Positions 8,907 to 16,390 of a stretch of DNA of 43,347 bases are shown piece by piece. The first letter of the stretch is position 1; each line of letters begins with the position of its first letter. The position numbers and the translations under genes are program-made. The notes under the pieces are model-generated. The model did not search any database. It was not told where the DNA came from and saw only the letters and a list, made by a program, of their open reading frames with translations. Origin of the DNA: Alphaproteobacteria bacterium (lineage in GTDB: Bacteria > Pseudomonadota > Alphaproteobacteria > Rhizobiales > Xanthobacteraceae); NCBI GenBank assembly GCA_026400395.1, contig JAPLPD010000157.1, forward strand, positions 1-43,347, written 5' to 3'.

Positions 8907-10094
8907 CTATCCGCTGGAACCGTCCACCGCCACCTGATGTTCCAGGGCCACGTCGCGGCCCTGCCGCGCCGATTGCAGGATGGCGAGCGCGACCTCCACG
9001 GTGGCCTTGCCCCAGCGGCCATTTTGGACCGGTGGCTTCCCCGCTCGGATCGCCACGCGCATGTCGTCCAGCACCTCGCGCCGGCCCGGCATGCTTCCAC
9101 CACGGGGCAGCGCAATCTGCCGCATCCCGTCGCGGCTGTAGACCGCGAGGCCGTCAGCCGTGGCGCGCATGTCGCCCTGGGCGCAGGTGACGATGGTGAC
9201 GCCGAAATGCGGCTGGTGCGGCGGCAGCGCGCTGTTGGTCGCGCCATAGGCGAAAGCCGCGGTGCGCGCCTCCGCTTCGTCCTGGGCGAGGGCCAACGCC
9301 CGGCGGGCAGCGCCATGCGCGATCTCCTTCGGCGCGCCGCGCTCGCTGATGCCGAAATGCCATTCATCGGAATCGAAATGATCGTAGCCGCTGTAAACGA
9401 GTGACGCGGCGGCGCCGTTGTCGAATTGCAGAAGCGCGGCGCAGGACGCCTCGGTCGGCCGCGCGGGATCGAGCGCGGTCGTGTGCGCGCGGACGCTGCG
9501 GACCACGCCGCCGGCCAACAGCCGTACGGTGTCGATCTGATGCGGCACCTGGTTGAACAGGATGCCACCGCCCCGGGCGGTGTCGAGTTCTTCCGGACGC
9601 CGCGGACGATAGAGATAGTTCGTGTAATTCAGGCTGTGAATGAGCCCGAGCTTGCCCAGTTCGCCGCGAGCAATGATTTCCTGCATCAGACGAACGGCGG
9701 GATCGAACGCGTGGGTGTGCCCCACCACCAGATGCACGTTGTGCCGTTCCACCGCGGCGATAATGGCGTCGCACTCCGCCAAGGTGAGCGCCATCGGCTT
9801 CTCAAGGATGATATGCTTGCCATGTTCGGCCGCGAGGCGCGCATGTTCGGCGTGAAACTGATGCGGCGTGGCGATGTACACGACCGAGACCGCGGCGTCG
9901 CGGACGAGCATCCGGACGTCCTCGTAGGCCCGCGCATTGTGGTCGCGGGCGAAGGCGTCGCGCGGCCCCTGATGCGGGTCGGCGCCAGCCTTCAGGACGA
10001 AGTCCGGGTGCTTGGCCGCCGCATGGACTATCACCGCCCCGGCCATGCCGAGGCCGGCGATTCCCAGGCCGATGGGGGTGGTTCCAGGGGTCAT
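8907..10094 (-). CDS. Gfo/Idh/MocA dehydrogenase, Pht4-like (candidate aromatic dihydrodiol dehydrogenase)
   Basis: This 395-residue protein has the nucleotide fold GLGIAGLGMAG at residues 8-18, the motif ATPHQFHAEHARLAAEHGKHIILEKPMAL near 95-125 including the family EKP, and GGGILFNQVPHQIDTVRLL near 185. LNYTNYLYRPRRPEEL near 170 recalls phthalate 4,5-dihydrodiol dehydrogenase (Pht4), a known Gfo/Idh/MocA enzyme; this comparison is from memory. The gene is directly upstream of, and co-oriented with, the ring-hydroxylating dioxygenase genes (45-base gap), the expected position for the enzyme that rearomatises the dihydrodiol. It is divergent from the CoxL-like gene, with an 80-base shared promoter region. 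The family is certain; the precise substrate is inferred. Confidence 0.85.
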   Translation of the reverse strand: MTPGTTPIGLGIAGLGMAGAVIVHAAAKHPDFVLKAGADPHQGPRDAFARDHNARAYEDVRMLVRDAAVSVVYIATPHQFHAEHARLAAEHGKHIILEKPMALTLAECDAIIAAVERHNVHLVVGHTHAFDPAVRLMQEIIARGELGKLGLIHSLNYTNYLYRPRRPEELDTARGGGILFNQVPHQIDTVRLLAGGVVRSVRAHTTALDPARPTEASCAALLQFDNGAAASLVYSGYDHFDSDEWHFGISERGAPKEIAHGAARRALALAQDEAEARTAAFAYGATNSALPPHQPHFGVTIVTCAQGDMRATADGLAVYSRDGMRQIALPRGGSMPGRREVLDDMRVAIRAGKPPVQNGRWGKATVEVALAILQSARQGRDVALEHQVAVDGSSG

Positions 10095-10174
10095 TGCGCG
10101 ATCTAATTGTGGCCGGTATCTTTTGGTTTCGTGACCTCGACCTTACTCGCCCTCAGTGGAAAGCCCTAGCCGAC

Positions 10175-12511
10175 ATGGACACCAAGACCGACAGCCACGC
10201 CAAGGCCACCCGTCGCGTCGAGGACGATTACCTGTTGCGCGGAACCGGCCGCTATATGGCCGACGCCCCGCTGCCGGGCCAGACTTACGCCTGTTTTGTG
10301 CGCTCGCAGCACGCCCATGCCGACGTTAAGTCGATCGACACCACGGCGGCCCTCGCCATCAAGGGCGTCGTTGCCGTTATCACCGCCGCCGACATCAAGG
10401 CGGCCAATGTGGGCAATCTGTCGCAGCACCCGCCAGTGGCGGGCCGCGGCGGCGCCAAACTGATCATGCCGGTCCGCCCGGCTCTGGCCGGCGACCGGGT
10501 GCGCCACACCGGCGAAGCGGTAGCCATGGTGATCGGCGAGACCTTCGCGGCGGCGCAGGACGGCGCCGAGGCCGTCGAGGTGAACTACGCACCGCTCGAT
10601 CCGATTACCGACTTGCGCGAGGCCGTGAAGTCCGGCGCGCCGCAAGTGTGGCCTGAGGCGCCCGGCAACATCGCCGTCGACTGGGCCGGTCTGACCGCCA
10701 ACCCGGACGAGATGGCGGCCAAGGTGGATGCCGCGATGAAGTCTGCCGCCCACGTGGCACGCATCTCGCTGGTGCACCAGCGCATCAACGTCGCCTCGAT
10801 GGAGCCGCGCGGCGGCACCGCGAGCTACGATCCGGCGACCGAAAGCTACCTGCTGCGGGTCTGCTCGCAGGGCGCGCGCGCCATGCGCGACGCCATGGCC
10901 GGCGTGATGGGCATTCCGCCGGCGAAGATCCGCGTCACCACCGAGGAGGTCGGCGGCGCCTTCGGGCTAAAGACCGGCCCCTACCCGGAATACATCGCCA
11001 TGCTGGTCGGCTCGAAGAAGATCGGCCGGCCGGTGTTCTGGATGTCGGGCCGCAACGAATCCTTCGTCAGCGACAACCACGCCCGCGACGCCTACAGCGA
11101 CGTGGAACTGGCGCTCGACGACAAGGGCAAATTCCTGGCGCTGCGCATCCGCCATCTCGGCAGCATGGGCGCTTACATCGGCGCGGTCGGCGCCAACATC
11201 CAGACCGGCAACATGATGCGCTGCCTGCCCGGCATGTACGACATCAAGCTGATCGATGCGCAGAGCAGGTGCGTGTTCACCAACACCACGCCGACTGCGC
11301 CCTATCGCGGCGCCGGGCGGCCGGAGGCGAGCTATTGCCTCGAGCGCGTGGTCGATGAAGCGGCGCGCATCACCGGCATCGACCCGATCCGGCTGCGTCG
11401 CAAGAATCTGATCCCGAAGAAGGCGATGCCATACAAGACAGTCGTCGGCACCACCTACGACAGCGGCGACTTCTCGACCGTCATCGACAAGGGCTTGGCG
11501 CTCGCCGACTACGAAGGCTTCAAGGCTCGCAAAAAGGAAGCAAAGAAGCGCGGCATGCTGCGCGGCATCGGCATCTGCTTCGTGCTGGAGCACGCCGGCG
11601 GCTCGCCGGTGGAAGGCACGCAGGTCGTGTTCCCCGGCGGCGACAAGATGACGTTCGTCATGAACGTGCAGTCGACCGGCCAGAGCCACGCCACGATCTT
11701 CCCGCGGATGGTGGCCGAACGTCTCGGCATCAAGGCCGAACAGGTCGGCCACGCCCACGGCGACAGCGCCCACGAGATCGCCGGCTACGCGTCGGTCGGC
11801 TCGCGCACCGCGATGACCGCCGGCCACGCCATGGTGAAGACGCTTGAGGCCATGATTGCCAAAGGCAAGAAGGTGGCCGCGACGGCGCTCGAAGCCGGCG
11901 AAGGCGACATCGAATACAAGAGCGGCGCCTTCAACGTGGTAGGCACCGACCGGCGCATGACGCTGTTCGACGTGGCGGCGCGCGCCAAGGAGATGAAGAA
12001 GAAGGGCGAGATCACCGAGGACCTCGACACCAAGGTGGTCACCGAAACACCGCTCACCTTCCCGAACGGTTGCCACATCGCCGAGGTCGAGGTGGATCCG
12101 CAGACCGGACTGTCGACACTCGCCTCCTATTCGGCGCTCGACGACAGCGGCAATATTCTCGACCACACCATCGTGTCCGGCCAGGTGCACGGCTCCGTAG
12201 CGATGGGCATTGGCCAGGCGATGATGGAGCACACCGTTTATGACGAGGGCGGCCAGCTCCTGTCGGCCTCGTTCATGGACTACGCCATGCCGCGCGCCCA
12301 GCATCTGCCGATGTTCAAGGACGATGTGTACGAGGTGCCGGCGACAACCAACCCGCTCGGCGTCAAGGGCGCGGGCGAGGCCGGCACCACGGCGGCAATC
12401 GCGGCGGTGATGAACGCCTTCGCCGACGCGATCCCGGGCGCGGGACACAAGATCCAGATGCCGGCCACGCCCGAGCGGGTTTGGAAGGCGTGCCAGGAGA
12501 TGACGGGCTGA
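10175..12511 (+). CDS. xanthine dehydrogenase/CO dehydrogenase-type molybdenum hydroxylase, large subunit (form II CoxL-like)
   Basis: This 778-residue protein starts at ATG 10175. It has the aldehyde oxidase/xanthine dehydrogenase a/b hammerhead domain at the N-terminus (residues about 10-130) and molybdopterin-binding domains after it. Motifs include GGAFGLK at 260, PYRGAGR at 376 (form II; form I CODH has a Cys-containing loop here), and GVKGAGEAGT at 729 with the catalytic glutamate E735. Members hydroxylate N-heterocycles, aldehydes or aromatic acids using water and Mo-pterin. The FAD (CoxM-like) and 2Fe-2S (CoxS-like) subunits that normally accompany it are absent on both sides. The partners must lie elsewhere, or the electron route is unusual. 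Moco genes lie 20 kb downstream. Confidence 0.92.
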   Translation: MDTKTDSHAKATRRVEDDYLLRGTGRYMADAPLPGQTYACFVRSQHAHADVKSIDTTAALAIKGVVAVITAADIKAANVGNLSQHPPVAGRGGAKLIMPVRPALAGDRVRHTGEAVAMVIGETFAAAQDGAEAVEVNYAPLDPITDLREAVKSGAPQVWPEAPGNIAVDWAGLTANPDEMAAKVDAAMKSAAHVARISLVHQRINVASMEPRGGTASYDPATESYLLRVCSQGARAMRDAMAGVMGIPPAKIRVTTEEVGGAFGLKTGPYPEYIAMLVGSKKIGRPVFWMSGRNESFVSDNHARDAYSDVELALDDKGKFLALRIRHLGSMGAYIGAVGANIQTGNMMRCLPGMYDIKLIDAQSRCVFTNTTPTAPYRGAGRPEASYCLERVVDEAARITGIDPIRLRRKNLIPKKAMPYKTVVGTTYDSGDFSTVIDKGLALADYEGFKARKKEAKKRGMLRGIGICFVLEHAGGSPVEGTQVVFPGGDKMTFVMNVQSTGQSHATIFPRMVAERLGIKAEQVGHAHGDSAHEIAGYASVGSRTAMTAGHAMVKTLEAMIAKGKKVAATALEAGEGDIEYKSGAFNVVGTDRRMTLFDVAARAKEMKKKGEITEDLDTKVVTETPLTFPNGCHIAEVEVDPQTGLSTLASYSALDDSGNILDHTIVSGQVHGSVAMGIGQAMMEHTVYDEGGQLLSASFMDYAMPRAQHLPMFKDDVYEVPATTNPLGVKGAGEAGTTAAIAAVMNAFADAIPGAGHKIQMPATPERVWKACQEMTG

Positions 12512-12527
12512 CCAATCACCGAACGGT

Positions 12528-13258
12528 CTAGAAACGCGTCGTCAGTTCGGTCAGCCAAGCTGGCGACGCATCGACCAGCACGGTTTCAAGACGCTTGTCG
12601 AGGCCGGTGAAAATCAGCACACCGACCGACACGAGCAACACGCCCAGCAAAACCTGCCCAGCAAAACCTTGCCCCCGCTGCCGAGAGCCATCAGACTGCC
12701 GCGCCACCGCAGCAGCGTCTCGCGCGACATCATGCCGATCAGCAGGAGCGGCAATGCCGCGCCGAGGCCAAACGCCGCCATCGTAAGCGCAACAACTCCC
12801 AGATTTTCAGCGCGCGCGGCGAGGACCGACGCACTGCCCAGCGTCGGCCCGACGCAGGGGCTCCAGACCGCGCCGAGCAACAGTCCGACGCTGAATTGAC
12901 CGCCCAACCCACGCCCCGGGGCGCCACCGATGTGTGACTGCGCCCAGTTGCCGAACGGTCCGGCGGCGGCGGCGACCCGCGCCTGCAGACCGGGCATCAA
13001 TAGCACGCAACCGACAGCCACCAGAAGCACCGCCGCCGCCGCACGGAAAACGTCCTGATCCAAGCCGGCGGAGAAGCCAATCGTCGCCACGAACAGCCCA
13101 ATCGCGACAAACGATAAAGCAAGCCCCGCGGCAAGCGCCACGGGGCCGAACCGGTGTTGGCCCAGCGCCGTTCCAACCACGATCGGCACCAGAGGCAGTA
13201 CGCAAGGCGACAGCGTGGACAGGATACCCGCGATCAGCGCCAGCCCGATGCCGCCCAT
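12528..13258 (-). pseudogene. CcdA/DsbD-type membrane thiol-disulfide transporter, frameshifted near C-terminus
   Basis: Reading from ATG 13258 gives a multi-pass membrane protein with the paired cysteines of CcdA-like transporters: C19 in LSPCVLPL and C135 in WSPCVGPT. These carry electrons from cytoplasmic thioredoxin outward. After GSGGKVLLG (residue about 201) the frame runs into RFCWACCSC and stops at 12614 (214 residues). A perfect 14-bp tandem duplication at 12642-12669 causes this. Removing one copy restores GVLLVSVGVLIFTGLDKRLE and a normal end at 12528 (238 residues), which rebuilds the last helix. The gene follows the thioredoxin-like gene by 7 bases. The product may be non-functional, shortened but active, or phase-variable; a sequencing artefact is also possible. 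Confidence 0.85.
12642..12669. repeat. perfect 14-bp tandem duplication
   Basis: GCCCAGCAAAACCT occurs twice head to tail, at 12642-12655 and 12656-12669. Because 14 is not a multiple of three, it shifts the frame of the CcdA-like gene just before its last transmembrane helix. The reading on the far side remains intact family sequence, so the event looks recent. Confidence 0.97.
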
Positions 13259-13265
13259 GCGGAAA

Positions 13266-13652
13266 TCAGATCGCCTTGCCGAGCAGCGTCGTGATCGAGC
13301 CCGCGTTGGTATCGCCGGTCGAGCGACCCGTCTCCTGCTTGCCCTTGAAGACAATCAGCGCGCTCTGCTTCTGCACACCGAACTTCTTCAGCAGGTCTTT
13401 CTGCGTGTCGAAGTCGATGTTGAAGCTGACCAGTTCCTTGAACTTGGATTCGCCCTTGAGCGTCGACAGGATCGGCGCCTGCGCCTTGCAGACCGGGCAC
13501 CACGGGGCGGTGACTTCAACCAGGATCGGCTTGCCGGCGGCCTGCGCCGCATCGAACGCTTTTTCGTCGAACGCCTTCTTGTCCGCCGCGTAGGCATTCG
13601 CGCCGAGCATGAGCATCGCGGTCACCGCGCCGAGCAGATGTCGTCTGTTCAT
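13266..13652 (-). CDS. exported thioredoxin-like protein (CPVC active site)
   Basis: The start is ATG 13652, preceded by GGGGAGG, giving 128 residues; an upstream in-frame ATG at 13682 has no comparable site. The N-terminus MNRRHLLGAV...ANAYA is a signal peptide with an Arg-Arg pair that could be Sec or Tat. The thioredoxin motif W51-C52-P-V-C55 follows the strand ILVEVTAP. FKELVSFNIDFDTQKDLLKKFGVQKQSALIVFKG matches the second half of the fold. The protein probably works as a periplasmic disulfide reductant or isomerase fed with electrons by the adjacent CcdA-like membrane protein, 7 bases downstream. That partner is frameshifted, so the pathway may be impaired. Confidence 0.9.
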   Translation of the reverse strand: MNRRHLLGAVTAMLMLGANAYAADKKAFDEKAFDAAQAAGKPILVEVTAPWCPVCKAQAPILSTLKGESKFKELVSFNIDFDTQKDLLKKFGVQKQSALIVFKGKQETGRSTGDTNAGSITTLLGKAI

Positions 13653-13759
13653 TGAAAACCTCCCCATGAAAATCGGAAACACTACGACCTTCTAACAAGT
13701 CGTCCCGAAGACGCGTTTCACATTTGACCGGACACCGATCACGAATGCGTCACTCGGGG

Positions 13760-14743
13760 TCAATCGTGAATCACCACGAGCCGGCCGTCCTCCAGTCCGG
13801 CCACCAAAGCGACACGACCGCGAACAAACGTTGTCGCGATGTTGGTGGCCGTTCGCGCCGGCAACGGCACGCGTGCGATGTCATACGACCGTGGATTGAA
13901 CCCGATGAGCCGCAACGATCGCCGGTCGAGGCTCGGCACCGCGAGATCGGGCCGGCCATCGCCATCGAAATCAGCCGTCGCGCTCATCCCAAGGACACGG
14001 GAGCCAATCACATGATTCGAAGCGTCGGCGGTCTCGGCGCTCTTGTGCAGCTTTCCGTTCACCAGGGACCACAACTCCAGAATGCCGGCCACATGCGGCT
14101 GGCGCACCAGGGCGATTGCGGCAGCGCCGTTGCCGGTGAAATCGGCGATGCCCGCGGGGTTGAGCCAGGCGTTGGGATGACCGATCGGTGGCGTCTCCGC
14201 GACGATTGAAGCGGTTTCGGCATCGACGATCGCCAGCGCCGAACCGCGATCGAGATAGGATTTGACGATGACAATCCTTTCAGCGCCGCCGATTCTGGCG
14301 ATGCGCGGCTCGATATCCTCGAACACCGCCTCCGGACCGATACGCACGGTGTCGCGCCGGCCGTCCCGGCGCTCGATCACCAAACTGCCTGCTTCGATCG
14401 CGTCGCCCAGGACGCCATGCTGGTAGCGCGTGGTCGGCTCGCCGAGCCAGGCCCGCGCAACGACACCGTCGCCGACGGCGACCCGCGCATCCGGCAACGC
14501 GCCGCTTGGAACGGCGGGACGAACTGGCGGCGATGCCGATTCCAGTTGCTTCGCGTTGTCGACCAGCCGGTACCAGTTCTGCCCGATCGCGACGCGAACC
14601 TCCCCGTCCTTCGCCTCGACCGCTGTGACCCGGCCAGCCGCCGGCACCACGTCAGCGCGCCAATCGGCGGCCATCGCCGGGCTCAGCGCCAGCAGAATTG
14701 CCGAGGCCGCCCCGAGCAGCAACGTGACGCCGACCTTTTTCAT
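13760..14743 (-). CDS. exported FG-GAP/VCBS repeat protein (beta-propeller-like)
   Basis: This 327-residue protein starts at ATG 14743 with a clear signal peptide (hydrophobic VTLLLGAASAILLALSP, cleavage after AMA). The mature part contains FG-GAP-like blades, including IADFTGNGAAAIALV near residue 195 and a strong calcium-loop signature DFDGDGRPDLAV near 265. The C-terminus has a last blade VALVAGLEDGRLVVIHD. Such proteins fold as seven-bladed propellers in the periplasm or on the surface and usually bind partners or ligands. It lies 11 bases after the CMD-type gene and 107 bases before the thioredoxin-like gene, hinting at a joint extracytoplasmic role. No enzymatic motif is visible. Confidence 0.78.
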   Translation of the reverse strand: MKKVGVTLLLGAASAILLALSPAMAADWRADVVPAAGRVTAVEAKDGEVRVAIGQNWYRLVDNAKQLESASPPVRPAVPSGALPDARVAVGDGVVARAWLGEPTTRYQHGVLGDAIEAGSLVIERRDGRRDTVRIGPEAVFEDIEPRIARIGGAERIVIVKSYLDRGSALAIVDAETASIVAETPPIGHPNAWLNPAGIADFTGNGAAAIALVRQPHVAGILELWSLVNGKLHKSAETADASNHVIGSRVLGMSATADFDGDGRPDLAVPSLDRRSLRLIGFNPRSYDIARVPLPARTATNIATTFVRGRVALVAGLEDGRLVVIHD

Positions 14744-14754
14744 CCGATCGAGCG

Positions 14755-15369
14755 CTACCGGAGATGCTTCCCGGCATCCCATCCCTGAGCCGTGAGGTGC
14801 TTCTCGCCGAACTCGAGCGGTTCGTCCTCCAATGGAGTCGCGAAGGTGTCGTTCCAGCGGTTGAGAAATCCGAACATCGAGATCACGCCGACAATCTCAA
14901 CCACCTGATCGTCGCTCCAATGCCTGCGAAGCTCCGTGAACATCTCATCGGTGACGGCGTTCGGGACACATCCAGCCGCAACGGCGACGTCGAGCGCGGC
15001 CCGTTCGGCGTCGTTGAACAGGGGACTGGTTTTATACTCCCACACCGCATCCAGTTTCCGCTGTTCAACGCCCAGTTTCGAAGCGCCTTCGGCGGTGTGC
15101 GCCATGCAGTATTTGCAGCCGGCCGAACGGCTCGCGACGTGCGAAATCAGCCGTTTGAGTTTGAGATCCACCTTGCTTTGGGGATCCCAGATGGCCGCGC
15201 TCATCTGCGTAAAGCCGCTCACCATTTTCGGGACGCGCTGCATTATGAGCATGCTGTTTGGAATAAAGCCCATCCGCTTGCGCGACGTTTCGAACTGGTC
15301 TTTCAATTCCGGAGTATGTTCGGGCGAAAGCGGCGCGAGGCGCGGCGCCGGGCGTGTCCTTTGATCCAT
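14755..15369 (-). CDS. carboxymuconolactone decarboxylase / AhpD-like family protein
   Basis: This 204-residue protein starts at ATG 15369, preceded by GGGGGA. It has the AhpD-type catalytic motif C85-x2-C88-x2-H91 (GCKYCMAH) inside an all-helical CMD fold; LISHVASRSAG precedes it. FIPNSMLIMQRVPKMVSGF near residue 35 is typical of the peroxidase-related subgroup, whose members are about 180-210 residues. These proteins reduce peroxides or carry thiol redox in the cytoplasm, and CMD homologues also occur in aromatic-acid clusters. With thioredoxin-like and CcdA-like genes just downstream in the same orientation, a thiol-redox role is more likely here than lactone decarboxylation. Confidence 0.85.
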   Translation of the reverse strand: MDQRTRPAPRLAPLSPEHTPELKDQFETSRKRMGFIPNSMLIMQRVPKMVSGFTQMSAAIWDPQSKVDLKLKRLISHVASRSAGCKYCMAHTAEGASKLGVEQRKLDAVWEYKTSPLFNDAERAALDVAVAAGCVPNAVTDEMFTELRRHWSDDQVVEIVGVISMFGFLNRWNDTFATPLEDEPLEFGEKHLTAQGWDAGKHLR

Positions 15370-15500
15370 CCAAGTCCCCCATGGGTTGCTTAAAAAACGG
15401 CGCGATGGCCGATGCGTTTCAACGCGGTGGCGCGGATAGCCCGCGGCGCCGATTGGCAATCGAAGCACTCTAACATGAAGCAGTCCCGGGCCGACCCGCT

Positions 15501-15980
15501 CTACGCGTGCGTCCCGGTGACGCTCCGCGGCGCCGGCAGTTCGACCACGAGGGTGTCGAACTCGTTCTGTATCGGCGCGCTGATGACCGGTTCGTCCGGC
15601 AGCTTGTCCGCCGGCTCGTACCACGGCCGGCGATCCTTGATGCCGTTCTCGAGCGCGTGCGCGATCAGGCGGCCGATCTCCTCGCCGGTCAGCGGGACGA
15701 GCTTCTTATCGGCGTCGTACTTGTAGAGCTGCGGGCAGAAATAGACCGCATGAATGCGCCAGTCGAAGCCCTCGACATAGAGGAAGTGCTCGGCCTGCAG
15801 CAGGATGTTGTATTTCTTGACGATGCGCCGCTCCAGCGTCGTCCGGGCAACGCGAAGCCGCTCCGGCGACGGGCCGACGATGGTGCCCGCCTCGAGCAGG
15901 ACCACCCAGTCCTTGCTGGCGGCGTTGTCGCGGTGAATCCGGACCAGATGACTGGGTACTTTTCGCCGGATCAAGCCCAT
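15501..15980 (-). CDS. hypothetical protein, 159 residues
   Basis: I do not recognise this family. The start ATG 15980 is well supported by GAGGAGAGGGGAGCGCC directly upstream. The protein has no signal peptide or membrane segment. It is rich in charged and aromatic residues, with a central KKYNILLQAEHFLYVEGFDW stretch, then YFCPQLYKYDADKKLVPLTGEEI, and a proline-rich tail. It sits 131 bases upstream of the CMD-type gene and 75 bases downstream of the Rieske ferredoxin gene, all on the minus strand, so it may be part of the same long transcript. Reading frame, base use and start look like a real gene. Function is unknown. Confidence 0.7.
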   Translation of the reverse strand: MGLIRRKVPSHLVRIHRDNAASKDWVVLLEAGTIVGPSPERLRVARTTLERRIVKKYNILLQAEHFLYVEGFDWRIHAVYFCPQLYKYDADKKLVPLTGEEIGRLIAHALENGIKDRRPWYEPADKLPDEPVISAPIQNEFDTLVVELPAPRSVTGTHA

Positions 15981-16055
15981 GGCGCTCCCCTCTCCTCACG
16001 CAACCAAGGACTTTCAGGGTAACAACCTGGACGTTCGGGTCAATCGGACCGCACG

Positions 16056-16382
16056 TCAGTCGGCCGCGGTCTGTTCCAGATTGACACACACATGCCCGTC
16101 CTGGACCACCACCTTGTAGGTCCGCAGCGGCGTGAAGCAGGGCGCCTGCACCGCCGCACCGGTCTTGATGTTGAACGAGCCGAAGTGCAGCGAGCACTCG
16201 ATGATGTCGTCCTCGAGAATGCCGTCCGCGAGGCTCGCCGCGCCGTGGGTGCATTCGTTGTCGGTGGCGTAGAACGTGCCGCCGAGGTTGTAGACGGCGA
16301 TAATGGCATCGCCCACCTCGAAGCTCTTCGCGGAGTTCTCCGCGATGTCCGAGGCGGGGCAGATTTTCACGAGTTCAGACAT
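16056..16382 (-). CDS. Rieske-type 2Fe-2S ferredoxin
   Basis: This 108-residue protein starts at ATG 16382, eight bases after the aldehyde dehydrogenase stop. It is a stand-alone Rieske domain: C44-x-H46 in CTHGAAS and C63-x2-H66 in CSLHFGSF, followed by the PLRTYKVVVQDGHVCV strand. Such ferredoxins pass electrons from an NAD(P)H reductase to a Rieske oxygenase. The oxygenase at 7.0-8.9 kb on the same strand lacks an adjacent electron carrier, so this protein is a candidate partner. That link is inferred from family roles; the 7-kb separation and lack of a visible reductase leave it open. It could instead serve an unlinked enzyme. Confidence 0.92.
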   Translation of the reverse strand: MSELVKICPASDIAENSAKSFEVGDAIIAVYNLGGTFYATDNECTHGAASLADGILEDDIIECSLHFGSFNIKTGAAVQAPCFTPLRTYKVVVQDGHVCVNLEQTAAD

Positions 16383-16390
16383 GCGTCGGT

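Noticed and set aside
7599-9404. 601-codon plus-strand open frame
   Set aside because: It lies antisense to the dioxygenase alpha/beta and dehydrogenase genes; its translation is rich in Arg, His, Val and Gly with no family features, as expected of a shadow frame in GC-rich DNA.
10967-12448. 493-codon minus-strand open frame
   Set aside because: Antisense to the CoxL-like gene; composition typical of a shadow frame.
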